Source: Pseudovibrio sp. M1P-2-3 (GTDB taxonomy: Bacteria > Pseudomonadota > Alphaproteobacteria > Rhizobiales > Stappiaceae). From it: DNA of 64,000 bases. Numbering within the stretch: position 1 is the stretch's first letter; every line of letters begins with the position of its first letter. Below, piece after piece: positions 34,192-41,629 of this stretch. The notes beneath the pieces are model-generated. The model searched no databases, was not told the origin of the DNA, and was given only the letters and a program-made list of their open reading frames with translations. The position numbers were made by a program, and so were the translations under genes. The stretch is from positions 629,001-693,000 of the forward strand of contig NZ_JARRCW010000001.1 in NCBI RefSeq assembly GCF_031501865.1, written 5' to 3'.

Positions 34192-35307
34192 GTGGGTAGA
34201 ATTTGTGCAGTTGGTGCGGGGTTCAGTGGTGCTGTAATTGCGCGCGAATTGGCAGAGGCCGGGTTTAAAGTTCTTGTTGTTGATGAGCGTTCTCATCTGG
34301 CCGGAAATTGCCATACCGAACGGGATGCAGAAAGCGGTGTTATGGTGCACCGCTATGGCCCACATATCTTTCATACGGCGGATGAGAAAGTCTGGTCGTA
34401 TATCAACCGCTTTGGCGAGATGATGCCCTATGTTAATCGGGTGAAGGCAACCGTTCGTGGGAAAGTCTATTCCCTGCCGATTAACCTGCATACTATCAAC
34501 CAGTTCTTCGGGAAGGCTTTCTCGCCCGCAGAGGCTAGAAACTTCATAGAGAGCCAAGCCAGAACTGATATTGAGACCCCGAAAACGTTTGAGGAGCAAG
34601 GACTTCGCTTTGTGGGAGAGGAGCTTTATCAATCCTTTTTTGATGGGTATACACGCAAGCAATGGGGGGTTGAGCCAAGTACTCTGCCAGCCTCCATTTT
34701 AAAGCGGCTCCCGTTACGCTTTTCCTATGACGATAACTACTTCAATCACCCTCATCAGGGTATGCCCAGAGATGGGTATACAGCCATTGTCGAAAATATT
34801 TTGGATCATGAAAGTATTGAAGTGTGCCTTGGGTGTGCCTTTGAGGAACTGGAAGAAGACTTCGCGCATGTTTTCTACTCGGGTCCACTAGATCGCTATT
34901 TCAGACACGATATAGGCCGCCTGCGGTATCGTACTTTGGATTTTGAAGAAGTGAGAGGTACTGGCGATATGCTGGGTACTGCGGTTATGAACCATCCTGA
35001 CCCAGACGTCCCCTATACCCGTATCTCGGAGCACAAACACTTCGCCCCTTGGGAAGCCGAACAGTTTGAAAGAACAATTGCTTTTCGTGAATATAGTCGC
35101 TTTTGTGAACCCGGAGATACACCCTATTACCCGATTAGGTCTCTCGACGATAAAGTCCTTTTGCAGGCTTATGAGGAGAGAGCCAGGGCTGAGATTGGCG
35201 TGACCTTTGTAGGCCGACTTGGAACCTATCAGTATTTGGATATGGACGTCACAATTGGAAAGGCACTCGATGTAGCATCCCGATTCATTGAAAACAGACC
35301 CTCTTAA
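34192..35307 (+). CDS. glf: UDP-galactopyranose mutase
   Basis: The 371-residue flavoenzyme converts UDP-galactopyranose to UDP-galactofuranose, the donor for Galf in surface glycans. The N-terminal FAD motif is GAGFSGAVIARELAEAG, followed by RSHLAGNCHTERD. Active-site features are RYGPHIFHTADEKVW, LPINLHTINQFF, YTRKQWG and the C-terminal GRLGTYQYLDMDVTI. The start codon is GTG at 34192. It opens the surface-polysaccharide locus, and a GT2 gene follows within 15 bases. Presence of glf implies a galactofuranose residue in the polymer. Confidence 0.95.
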   Translation: MGRICAVGAGFSGAVIARELAEAGFKVLVVDERSHLAGNCHTERDAESGVMVHRYGPHIFHTADEKVWSYINRFGEMMPYVNRVKATVRGKVYSLPINLHTINQFFGKAFSPAEARNFIESQARTDIETPKTFEEQGLRFVGEELYQSFFDGYTRKQWGVEPSTLPASILKRLPLRFSYDDNYFNHPHQGMPRDGYTAIVENILDHESIEVCLGCAFEELEEDFAHVFYSGPLDRYFRHDIGRLRYRTLDFEEVRGTGDMLGTAVMNHPDPDVPYTRISEHKHFAPWEAEQFERTIAFREYSRFCEPGDTPYYPIRSLDDKVLLQAYEERARAEIGVTFVGRLGTYQYLDMDVTIGKALDVASRFIENRPS

Positions 35308-35321
35308 TAGTGAGAGCACAC

Positions 35322-36299
35322 ATGATATCTGTCGTGATCCCCGTTTATAATGCGCAAGAGACTTTGGATGAAACCTTTGGTTTGGTTCTGTCCTCAATCT
35401 CGATGGAAAAAGAAGTTATTTTAGTTGATGATGCCTCAACAGATGAGACGCCGGAAATTATTGATAGGCTAGCTTCAACCTATCCCTTTGTGAAAGCTAT
35501 TCAACACTCTGAAAATCGTGGGGCGGGCGCGGCTAGAAATACGGGCCTTGCGGCAGTTTCCGGTGAGTTTGTTCTTTTTTTTGATGCGGATGATATCCTG
35601 TATGAAGGAGTGGTTGACCGAATAGTTGAAGAGATGAAGACGTCAGACGTAGATCTGGCCATGACTTCCTATGAATATGCCCGAGGGCGGACTGGTGCTC
35701 GTAGTGGTATGCATAGCAAAGACGGGCGGATGTGGAATGCTATTTTGAAAGGGGACTCTACAAGACACATTAGCCTGATGGAGCATGGGTCCTTGCTAAC
35801 CTTCACTAATTACCCATGGAATAAGGTGCTGCGAACAGCCTTTGCCAAGGCGGAAGGTCTCTATTTTAGTGAGACCGCTGTAAACAATGACATCCATGCC
35901 CATTGGCAGTGTTTGCTTTTTGCTAAATCGATCCTTTTAGTAAATGAACCCATATGTCTTCATATCGTGCCGGAGGGGGGAAAGAATATTACCAATACAA
36001 TGGATAGGAGGCGGTTAACAATCTTTGAGGCGCTTGATGATGTTGAGAATTTGTTTCAAGATTACCCGCAGTTGAGAACTCGGTTCTACCACCACTTCGT
36101 GAACTTCAAACTTATGATGGCGAGATGGGCGCGAGATCGGATACCTAAAGAGCATTTGAGTGAATTTCATAGACTGAATAGTGCTAGCTTCTTTTCGATG
36201 GGATTTTCTGACTACTTAATGGTTAAGGAAAGAATGCCGGGGGTTGCTAAAGACGTCAGGGCTATCATGCTTGGTAAACATCCAAAATTTGCGGCTTAA
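35322..36299 (+). CDS. Family 2 glycosyltransferase
   Basis: The 326-residue protein has a GT-A fold of family GT2: ISVVIPVYNAQETL at the start, the nucleotide-binding ILVDDASTDET, and the metal-binding DxD in LFFDADDIL. The C-terminal region has no membrane span, so it acts at the cytoplasmic face. I chose ATG 35322, which begins the conserved strand directly; a GTG 12 bases earlier is less likely. It lies between glf and another GT2 gene with very short gaps, indicating one operon for repeat-unit assembly. The sugar transferred is unknown; a galactofuranosyl transfer is possible because of glf. Confidence 0.88.
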   Translation: MISVVIPVYNAQETLDETFGLVLSSISMEKEVILVDDASTDETPEIIDRLASTYPFVKAIQHSENRGAGAARNTGLAAVSGEFVLFFDADDILYEGVVDRIVEEMKTSDVDLAMTSYEYARGRTGARSGMHSKDGRMWNAILKGDSTRHISLMEHGSLLTFTNYPWNKVLRTAFAKAEGLYFSETAVNNDIHAHWQCLLFAKSILLVNEPICLHIVPEGGKNITNTMDRRRLTIFEALDDVENLFQDYPQLRTRFYHHFVNFKLMMARWARDRIPKEHLSEFHRLNSASFFSMGFSDYLMVKERMPGVAKDVRAIMLGKHPKFAA

Positions 36300-36304
36300 C
36301 TACT

Positions 36305-37540
36305 ATGAAACTATCTATAATTGTTACAAGTTATAATGTTGCTCCCTATATTCGTGATTGCCTTGGTGATCTTGTACAGCAGGATGTGCAAGATTATGAA
36401 GTAATTGCTGTTGATGATGGCTCTACAGATGGGACACAGTCAACGATCCAAGAATATGCTGACCGGTATAGTTTTGTAAGGCCTGTTTTTCTGACGGAAA
36501 ACAGCATAGGCGGGGTGGCAACAGCTGCAAATGTTGGGCTTGATAAAGCAATAGGCGAGTATATTGCTTTTGCTGATGGCGATGATCGCTACGATAAACA
36601 GATGTTCAGCAAGCTTCTCAAGGCAGCGGTTAAGCACGATAGTGACTTGGCTATCTGTGATTATTATGTGCTTAATGATAAGACTGGGAAACTAACCGAA
36701 CCAGCTGATGAAAAACGCTGGAAAGGTCTGAAAAGTAAAGACTACATTGAACTAAACCTTGAGGGTACAAAAAATATATTACGCTTTATATCTGTTCCTT
36801 GGAGGAAGATTTATCGTAAAGAGCTGTTAGATGAAAATAGTCTTCGATTTCCTGTGGGAGATTATTTTTACGAAGACAATCCTTTTCATTGGTTCACAGT
36901 CGTTAAAGCAAACAGTATCGCTTGTGTTTCCGAGAAACTATGTCGGCATAGGGTTAATAGAGTTGGGCAAACAATGGCAACAGTTGATGCTCGACTATTC
37001 AAGATGTTCGAGCACCATAGAACAATTTATGAATGGCTCCTGAAACAAGGACTTGTGGATCGCTATGCCGAAGCTTTGTTGGGCTGGTTATTGGCCCAAG
37101 TTCAGTGGATTTCCCGAAAATGCCCTCCAGATCTCATAGATGAACTCTTTGACGCCGCTTCGGTAAATGTGAGGCTTTATAGCCACAATAGCCTTCGTAA
37201 GACTATACTAGAGTACAAGATAGGTGAACATGGGTGTTATCTTGCCGTGGCATTGCAAGATGGCAATCGTAAACGTTTTAGCTCTCTTCTTCTTGGTACA
37301 GCGAAATTCAATATACTTCAGGAAGCTTACTATAGATTTCGAATGTTCGGAGCTAAGTATGTCCTCAAAGAAGGGAAGGAGCTTGTGAAAAATAAGGTTT
37401 TATCAGTGCCTTTACGGTTACCGAAATTTTCCAAAGTGCAACCTGTAACCGTTGATCCGAAGTTGTTAGAAAAATTGTCAGCAGATTTGGATGAAATTAA
37501 AATCGGCATTACGATTTTGGAGCGGAAGGTTGATCGGTGA
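36305..37540 (+). CDS. Family 2 glycosyltransferase
   Basis: The 411-residue protein starts KLSIIVTSYNVAPYI, has AVDDGSTDGTQ and the FADGDDRYD metal site, all typical of GT2 enzymes. Beyond residue 250 is an extra helical region ending in a short Lys/Glu-rich segment. It begins 6 bases after the preceding GT2 gene ends and is clearly more AT-rich than the genes before 34 kb, as is common in laterally acquired polysaccharide genes. Its donor and acceptor sugars cannot be read from the sequence. Confidence 0.86.
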   Translation: MKLSIIVTSYNVAPYIRDCLGDLVQQDVQDYEVIAVDDGSTDGTQSTIQEYADRYSFVRPVFLTENSIGGVATAANVGLDKAIGEYIAFADGDDRYDKQMFSKLLKAAVKHDSDLAICDYYVLNDKTGKLTEPADEKRWKGLKSKDYIELNLEGTKNILRFISVPWRKIYRKELLDENSLRFPVGDYFYEDNPFHWFTVVKANSIACVSEKLCRHRVNRVGQTMATVDARLFKMFEHHRTIYEWLLKQGLVDRYAEALLGWLLAQVQWISRKCPPDLIDELFDAASVNVRLYSHNSLRKTILEYKIGEHGCYLAVALQDGNRKRFSSLLLGTAKFNILQEAYYRFRMFGAKYVLKEGKELVKNKVLSVPLRLPKFSKVQPVTVDPKLLEKLSADLDEIKIGITILERKVDR

Positions 37541-37594
37541 TTTGCCTATGTCACCTTATTATTTTTCCTATTTGGCTCTGTTTGAGGGTTTTCA

Positions 37595-39706
37595 ATGAGG
37601 GTATATTGCGAACTGAAGGAAGGTTCTATTGGGTCTGTTATTGAATATACTTTCGAGTTGGATGCAGGAGACCTAACTGAGGCAAATTCATTTAACTCTA
37701 GACGTGAGAAAATAAAACTCCGAACCAATAATTGTAGTTTCTTCTTTCCTTTTAAAATTTCACTACCTCATCCAGATCTGTGCGCGCTTGCTGCATTAAA
37801 AATTATCTCTCCATATGTCGGTAGTATGGTCAAGTTCGACCGTTCAGTATCTAAAGAGTTCGCTGATACTGTTAAGGCTTGGTACAAGAATATAAAAAAA
37901 GTTAACTTTAGTAAGAATATACAACCCCGCTCCAAGAATTACAAAAGATACGGGCTGGCGTTCTCAGGTGGGGCTGATAGTACCGCTGCTGCATTTTTGC
38001 TTGATAAAGACGTTTCGTTAATATCCTTAATAAGGAAATTACACCCAGATGTCGGAGGGGGCGAAAAGGGGAGCAAGCAGGATGATGTTTCAGGTGTCCT
38101 ACAGGATATGCCTGCGACATTTAATAAGATTGCGATTGAGACAGACTTTCCTTACACTTCAGTAAGGTCAGATGATAAGTGTATTGTTATGGCGGATGAG
38201 GCTTGGCATTCAGTTCCAATATTCCTTTTGGCTGACCATCTGAGTATTGGATTTATTTCTCAAGGTAACACCCTTGGTTTTTTTTTAGGAAATGAGAGTA
38301 AATTCAAAAACCTAACGAATTTATCACGTCACCATGAACTTTTATTTGGTGCTGTTGGACTCAATTCCGTGCAACCTCTTGCTGGATGCTCGGAGGTGAT
38401 TAGTGAAAAAATATGCCTGTTGAATGAGAGGTCCGAGCGTACTTTTACATGTAATTTTGGTTCCTTTGAGCAGCCGTGTATGCAATGTGCAAAGTGCTTT
38501 CGGAAATCACTTATTAAAGCATATTTGGCCAACAAACCTTTAAGTAAAGAAGAGCTCGAACGCTTTAATCATTCTAAGCGCTTAGAAGTACTATCACATA
38601 AATTCCCAATTCCTTTTACAGTCACGCTCAAATTCCTTTTGTCTCCCTATGAAAATTTGCCGGAAGGTCCTGTGAAACGGATACGGAAAGCGGTCAGGAG
38701 GTCCTATTCTGGAGATCCAAGCTGGATAACAAGGGTCTATACTGAATTCTATAACAAGCCTAAACAAGTTGCTGATGGGAGTATTCTGAGACGTCTGACA
38801 TCTAATTATTGTCAGAAAGTGTCAAGGAAAGATGTTTTGAATATTGAGGCCTTGGATTTAAGGGGGAGCAAAAATAAAGGTGTTCGATGTAAATATGAAA
38901 GTAATATCAAAGAAATTATGATAATTTCATCACCTAGGAGTGGTACGAATTATTTTTGTGATACTTTGGATAATCTTGTAGGTGGTATAAGTTTATTTGA
39001 AATTTTTAATGATGAAGGTGTGTTTGGTATAAAAAAAGCACCGAGTTTCCTTCAAGCGCTTAGTCAGTCTCAAAGCAAGAATTTTGAAGATGGGAGTGAT
39101 CCAGATCTTATAAGGCTATTTCGATACAGGCCACTTTATGCTCTTGAGGAGTTTGCTTCGTTTTGTGAAAAGAATGACTTAAGTTTCTTTTCTTATAAGC
39201 TATTCCCGAAGCAGCTAGATCATAGTGAAATTGAAAATATTATGAATAAGCGTAGGCCGCTGTGTGTCTTCATTATCCGTAATAGATTAGATGTTTATAT
39301 CTCCTATAAAAAAGCCAGAAAAACAAGTGTTTGGAAAAATAAATCGACTGAAAATATTAGGATAGATCTGGATGTTGATGATTTCTTGTCTTGGGCAGAT
39401 GAAGTTGATAAATGGTATTCAAGGTGTTTTCAAACTGCTCGGTTGGCAGGTATCCAGCCAATTATTTTTTCATACGAAAGCCAGATAAATACAGAGAAGG
39501 AAAACTTAATAGAACAGCAACGGCTTCTTTTGGCCAGTCATGGTGTTAAGTGTCTGTTACCAAATCAATTGCCTAATGCAAAATTTAATCGCCAAGATGC
39601 AATCTTATCTCCTTTTGAAAAAATTGACAACGGTGTGTCCTTTAGGCGGAAACTGATGGAGAGAGGGGAGCTAGAATATGCGCTCTCCAAGCCGTTTGTG
39701 AATTGA
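37595..39706 (+). CDS. PP-loop ATPase-like (DUF6395-type) protein fused to a sulfotransferase-like domain
   Basis: The 703-residue frame is continuous and has two parts. Residues about 1-340 have a PP-loop (YGLAFSGGADSTAAAFLL, near residue 125) and a Cys cluster, PCMQCAKCFRKSL (near 290), resembling the DUF6395/QueC-like ATP-pyrophosphatase fold. Residues about 435-703 begin IMIISSPRSGTNYFCDTL, the 5'-phosphosulfate-binding loop of PAPS sulfotransferases. PLCVFIIRNRLDVYISYKKA matches the 3'-phosphate-binding motif. It lies at the end of the glf-GT2-GT2 run and is strikingly AT-rich. Sulfation of the capsule or its lipid is the simplest role for the C-terminal half. The role of the PP-loop half is unknown. 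Confidence 0.65.
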   Translation: MRVYCELKEGSIGSVIEYTFELDAGDLTEANSFNSRREKIKLRTNNCSFFFPFKISLPHPDLCALAALKIISPYVGSMVKFDRSVSKEFADTVKAWYKNIKKVNFSKNIQPRSKNYKRYGLAFSGGADSTAAAFLLDKDVSLISLIRKLHPDVGGGEKGSKQDDVSGVLQDMPATFNKIAIETDFPYTSVRSDDKCIVMADEAWHSVPIFLLADHLSIGFISQGNTLGFFLGNESKFKNLTNLSRHHELLFGAVGLNSVQPLAGCSEVISEKICLLNERSERTFTCNFGSFEQPCMQCAKCFRKSLIKAYLANKPLSKEELERFNHSKRLEVLSHKFPIPFTVTLKFLLSPYENLPEGPVKRIRKAVRRSYSGDPSWITRVYTEFYNKPKQVADGSILRRLTSNYCQKVSRKDVLNIEALDLRGSKNKGVRCKYESNIKEIMIISSPRSGTNYFCDTLDNLVGGISLFEIFNDEGVFGIKKAPSFLQALSQSQSKNFEDGSDPDLIRLFRYRPLYALEEFASFCEKNDLSFFSYKLFPKQLDHSEIENIMNKRRPLCVFIIRNRLDVYISYKKARKTSVWKNKSTENIRIDLDVDDFLSWADEVDKWYSRCFQTARLAGIQPIIFSYESQINTEKENLIEQQRLLLASHGVKCLLPNQLPNAKFNRQDAILSPFEKIDNGVSFRRKLMERGELEYALSKPFVN

Positions 39707-39868
39707 CTGCAGTTGGAATTAATTCATGTTGCCTGTAGCTGTAATTGGAGCCTGACTCGAACGGAATGGTTCGGAAAAAGTGGAGGGGCCTTTATCAAAT
39801 TTGTAACAGAAGGACTTCGCGGGGAGGACGCATTTGAGTAGCTCCAGTTGAGTGGTCCACTTTGAAGG

Positions 39869-40054
39869 TTAGTGCATAGTTGGCCTTTGCTCCATTGGAA
39901 TAATGACTCCCGGAACCAGCTGACGCTAAACCAGAGCACTGTGTGGTCGTTTGGTATTATAGTGCTTACTCCAGCTTTCTATGATTACTTGGGCTTCTTG
40001 TAACGAGTAGAAGACTTCTCCGTTCAGTAATTAATCACGCATACGCCCATTAAA
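39869..40054 (-). pseudogene. IS3-family transposase (orfB) C-terminal remnant
   Basis: On the minus strand, from 40054 down, the translation reads FNGRMRD, stop, LLNGEVFYSLQEAQVIIESW, then HYNTKRPHSALV, stop, RQLVPGVIIPMEQRPTMH and a final stop at 39869-39871. This is the conserved C-terminus of IS3-group integrases, where the first stop replaces the Glu after RMRD and the second the Tyr of LGYR. The upstream part is missing and ends near the IS630 boundary at 40102. It is a dead fragment. The remaining bases of 39707-40101 show no gene. Confidence 0.75.
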
Positions 40055-40101
40055 GCAATTCCCCATAATGTTGAATTTTAAGGGATTACCAGTCTGGCTG
40101 G

Positions 40102-40116
40102 TTTGTGATTCACTCC
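40102..40116. repeat. Left terminal inverted repeat of the IS630 element
   Basis: TTTGTGATTCACTCC matches the reverse complement of 41189-41203 with a single mismatch. Confidence 0.65.
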
Positions 40117-40211
40117 ATTTTTTTGGAAGACCCTACATGCCAGCTCCCCTTTCCCGTGACATCCATGCTCGTTTTCGATAACTCATAAAAGCCGGCTATA
40201 GTCTTGAGCCT

Positions 40212-40817
40212 TTATATTGAAACATATTCAGCTGCCTTGAAGTATTTCCAACACTCTTGGGGTGTGAACAGATCGCATATGTCACCCAGAGCCTTTATCA
40301 AGGTCTCAAAGGTTCTGGCTTTCATTCTGCATAGGTGTGCTTTGAGCTTGGAAAGCGCCATTTCGATAGGATTGAGATCAGGAGAATAGGGCGGCAGAAA
40401 AAGAAACCAACACCCGCTTTGTCTGAGGGCCCTTGCGGCTTCTGGAGCTTTGTGTGTGGACAGGTTATCCAGAATGACCACCGTTTTAGGGTGCAAGCAT
40501 GGAGCCAGTTGTGTCGTGATATAAGTGGTGAATGCCTTGCCATTCATGGCCCCGTCCAGAACCCAGGGCGCAATGAGTACCTCATGGGTCAAACCGGCGA
40601 TAAAGGTCTGGTTCTGCCAGCGTCCAAACGGCGCTGCGTCAAGGGCTCGTTCCCCTTTAAAGGCTCGGCCTCGCAGCCGAATTAAATTCGTTTTAACACT
40701 GGTTTCATCGAGAAACACCAGTCTCTCAGGCAGATCACGCATTATAGGCTGACGGGTGTGGCGCCATTCATCTCTGGCATTTTGCACATGGAGTTTGCCG
40801 CGCTCGGTTGCCACCAA
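40212..40817 (-). CDS. IS630 transposase, catalytic DDE part (second frame)
   Basis: This 201-codon frame holds the DDE domain. The acidic residues are in LVFLDETSVKTN, VVILDNLSTHK and LPPYSPDLNPIEMALSKLK. Residues VATERGKLHVQNARDEW join naturally to the first frame's LRRLGYTYNK. The frames overlap by 76 bases, and a run of five As (complement of 40821-40825) allows a -1 shift giving YNKKSLVATERGK, the usual IS630 sequence. The annotated ATG is probably not used; the active protein would be a frameshift fusion. Confidence 0.82.
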   Translation of the reverse strand: MVATERGKLHVQNARDEWRHTRQPIMRDLPERLVFLDETSVKTNLIRLRGRAFKGERALDAAPFGRWQNQTFIAGLTHEVLIAPWVLDGAMNGKAFTTYITTQLAPCLHPKTVVILDNLSTHKAPEAARALRQSGCWFLFLPPYSPDLNPIEMALSKLKAHLCRMKARTFETLIKALGDICDLFTPQECWKYFKAAEYVSI

Positions 40818-41170
40818 CGATTTTTATTATAGGTGTAGCCAAGACGGCGCAAAGCCTTGGAGACGGAAGTATGGTGAACCCTCACTCCCTCAGCCATGAA
40901 AAGCGCATCACATAACTCCATCAACGTGATATCTCCGTCTTGATTGACCAGCTCGCGCAAAAAGGAGAGGTAGGGCTCCAATTTCCCGCCTCCCTTTGGG
41001 CGCCCTGTCCTGGCCGGGATTAAACTCTGCCCCTCCCGAACTTTACGGGCCAAGCGAGATCCTGATGCTGGAGAGATCAGCAGGCGGCGCGCTGCTTCAC
41101 GCCCGCTCATCCCGGATAAAATGAGCCTTTGAAAGCGAAGGCGTAAATCAAGTGAAAGTGGTCGGCCCAT
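40742..41170 (-). CDS. IS630 transposase, N-terminal DNA-binding part (first frame)
   Basis: The 142-codon frame begins MGRPLSLDLRLRFQRLILSG and carries two helix-turn-helix segments (SGREAARRLLISPASGSRLARK, then GVRVHHTSVSKALRRLGYTY). It is the usual N-terminal half of two-frame IS630 transposases. After the A-run at 40821-40825 its own frame yields an unrelated tail (RWWQPSAANSMCK), so productive translation needs the -1 shift into the second frame. The start ATG at 41170 lies 18 bases from the right inverted repeat. Confidence 0.82.
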   Translation of the reverse strand: MGRPLSLDLRLRFQRLILSGMSGREAARRLLISPASGSRLARKVREGQSLIPARTGRPKGGGKLEPYLSFLRELVNQDGDITLMELCDALFMAEGVRVHHTSVSKALRRLGYTYNKNRWWQPSAANSMCKMPEMNGATPVSL

Positions 41171-41188
41171 GTGATCTCCTCCCTAAAA

Positions 41189-41203
41189 GGAGTGAAACAC
41201 AAA
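41189..41203. repeat. Right terminal inverted repeat of the IS630 element
   Basis: GGAGTGAAACACAAA, facing the left copy at 40102-40116, 14 of 15 bases conserved. Confidence 0.65.
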
Positions 41204-41629
41204 TCAACCTGTTTGGGAATCTCCAATCGATTCAGCGTTGCGCCTCAGTGCTTTAAAACGGGCGGGGAGCAGCCCGCCGGCTGATGATCTCCCCTGCAAC
41301 AGCTTCGCGTCTGGCACGGAAAATTTGTGCGGTAGTGTCAAATATCTTTCGCACTTTTTGTTTTCAAGCAATGGCTCTGGTTTGACTCTCGATGTTTTCG
41401 AAGAGTGGCTTCATGTTCATGTATCGTTTTGGATAACGTACAATCATTGCGCGTTATCGAAGGTCTCTCGATATATTTGCTTATTCAAATATGATCTTTT
41501 GTGCACGATATTCTTCCCACTAAAGCTCAAGTACCGATTATCGGTCATTGTCTTTTCTGTTGAACGATTTATACCTGACTTCAATATCACTCAATGTGTT
41601 TACCCAAATTGTAAATCTGGAAAAGTTTC
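41204..41629. other. Promoter-proximal region of the polyketide synthase gene
   Basis: No real gene is seen. GGCGGG (41261-41266) with CCCGCC (41273-41278) makes a GC-rich hairpin next to the IS end. ACCGAT-T-ATCGGT (41533-41545) is a perfect 6-bp dyad 85 bases before the synthase start and is a possible operator. The last 250 bases are AT-rich and suited to a promoter. Confidence 0.4.

Larger units (their letters stand above)
40102..41203 (-). mobile_element. IS630-family insertion sequence, about 1.1 kb
   Basis: Imperfect terminal inverted repeats, TTTGTGATTCACTCC (40102-40116) and GGAGTGAAACACAAA (41189-41203), match at 14 of 15 bases and enclose two overlapping transposase frames. I do not see a clear flanking TA duplication, so the true ends may lie a few bases away. 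It sits between the PP-loop/sulfotransferase gene and the polyketide synthase gene, beside an IS3 remnant. Confidence 0.75.

Noticed and set aside
39724-39939. Leftward 71-codon frame downstream of the sulfotransferase fusion
   Set aside because: It overlaps the IS3 remnant in another frame; the real homology is in the frame broken by stops at 39869-40054.
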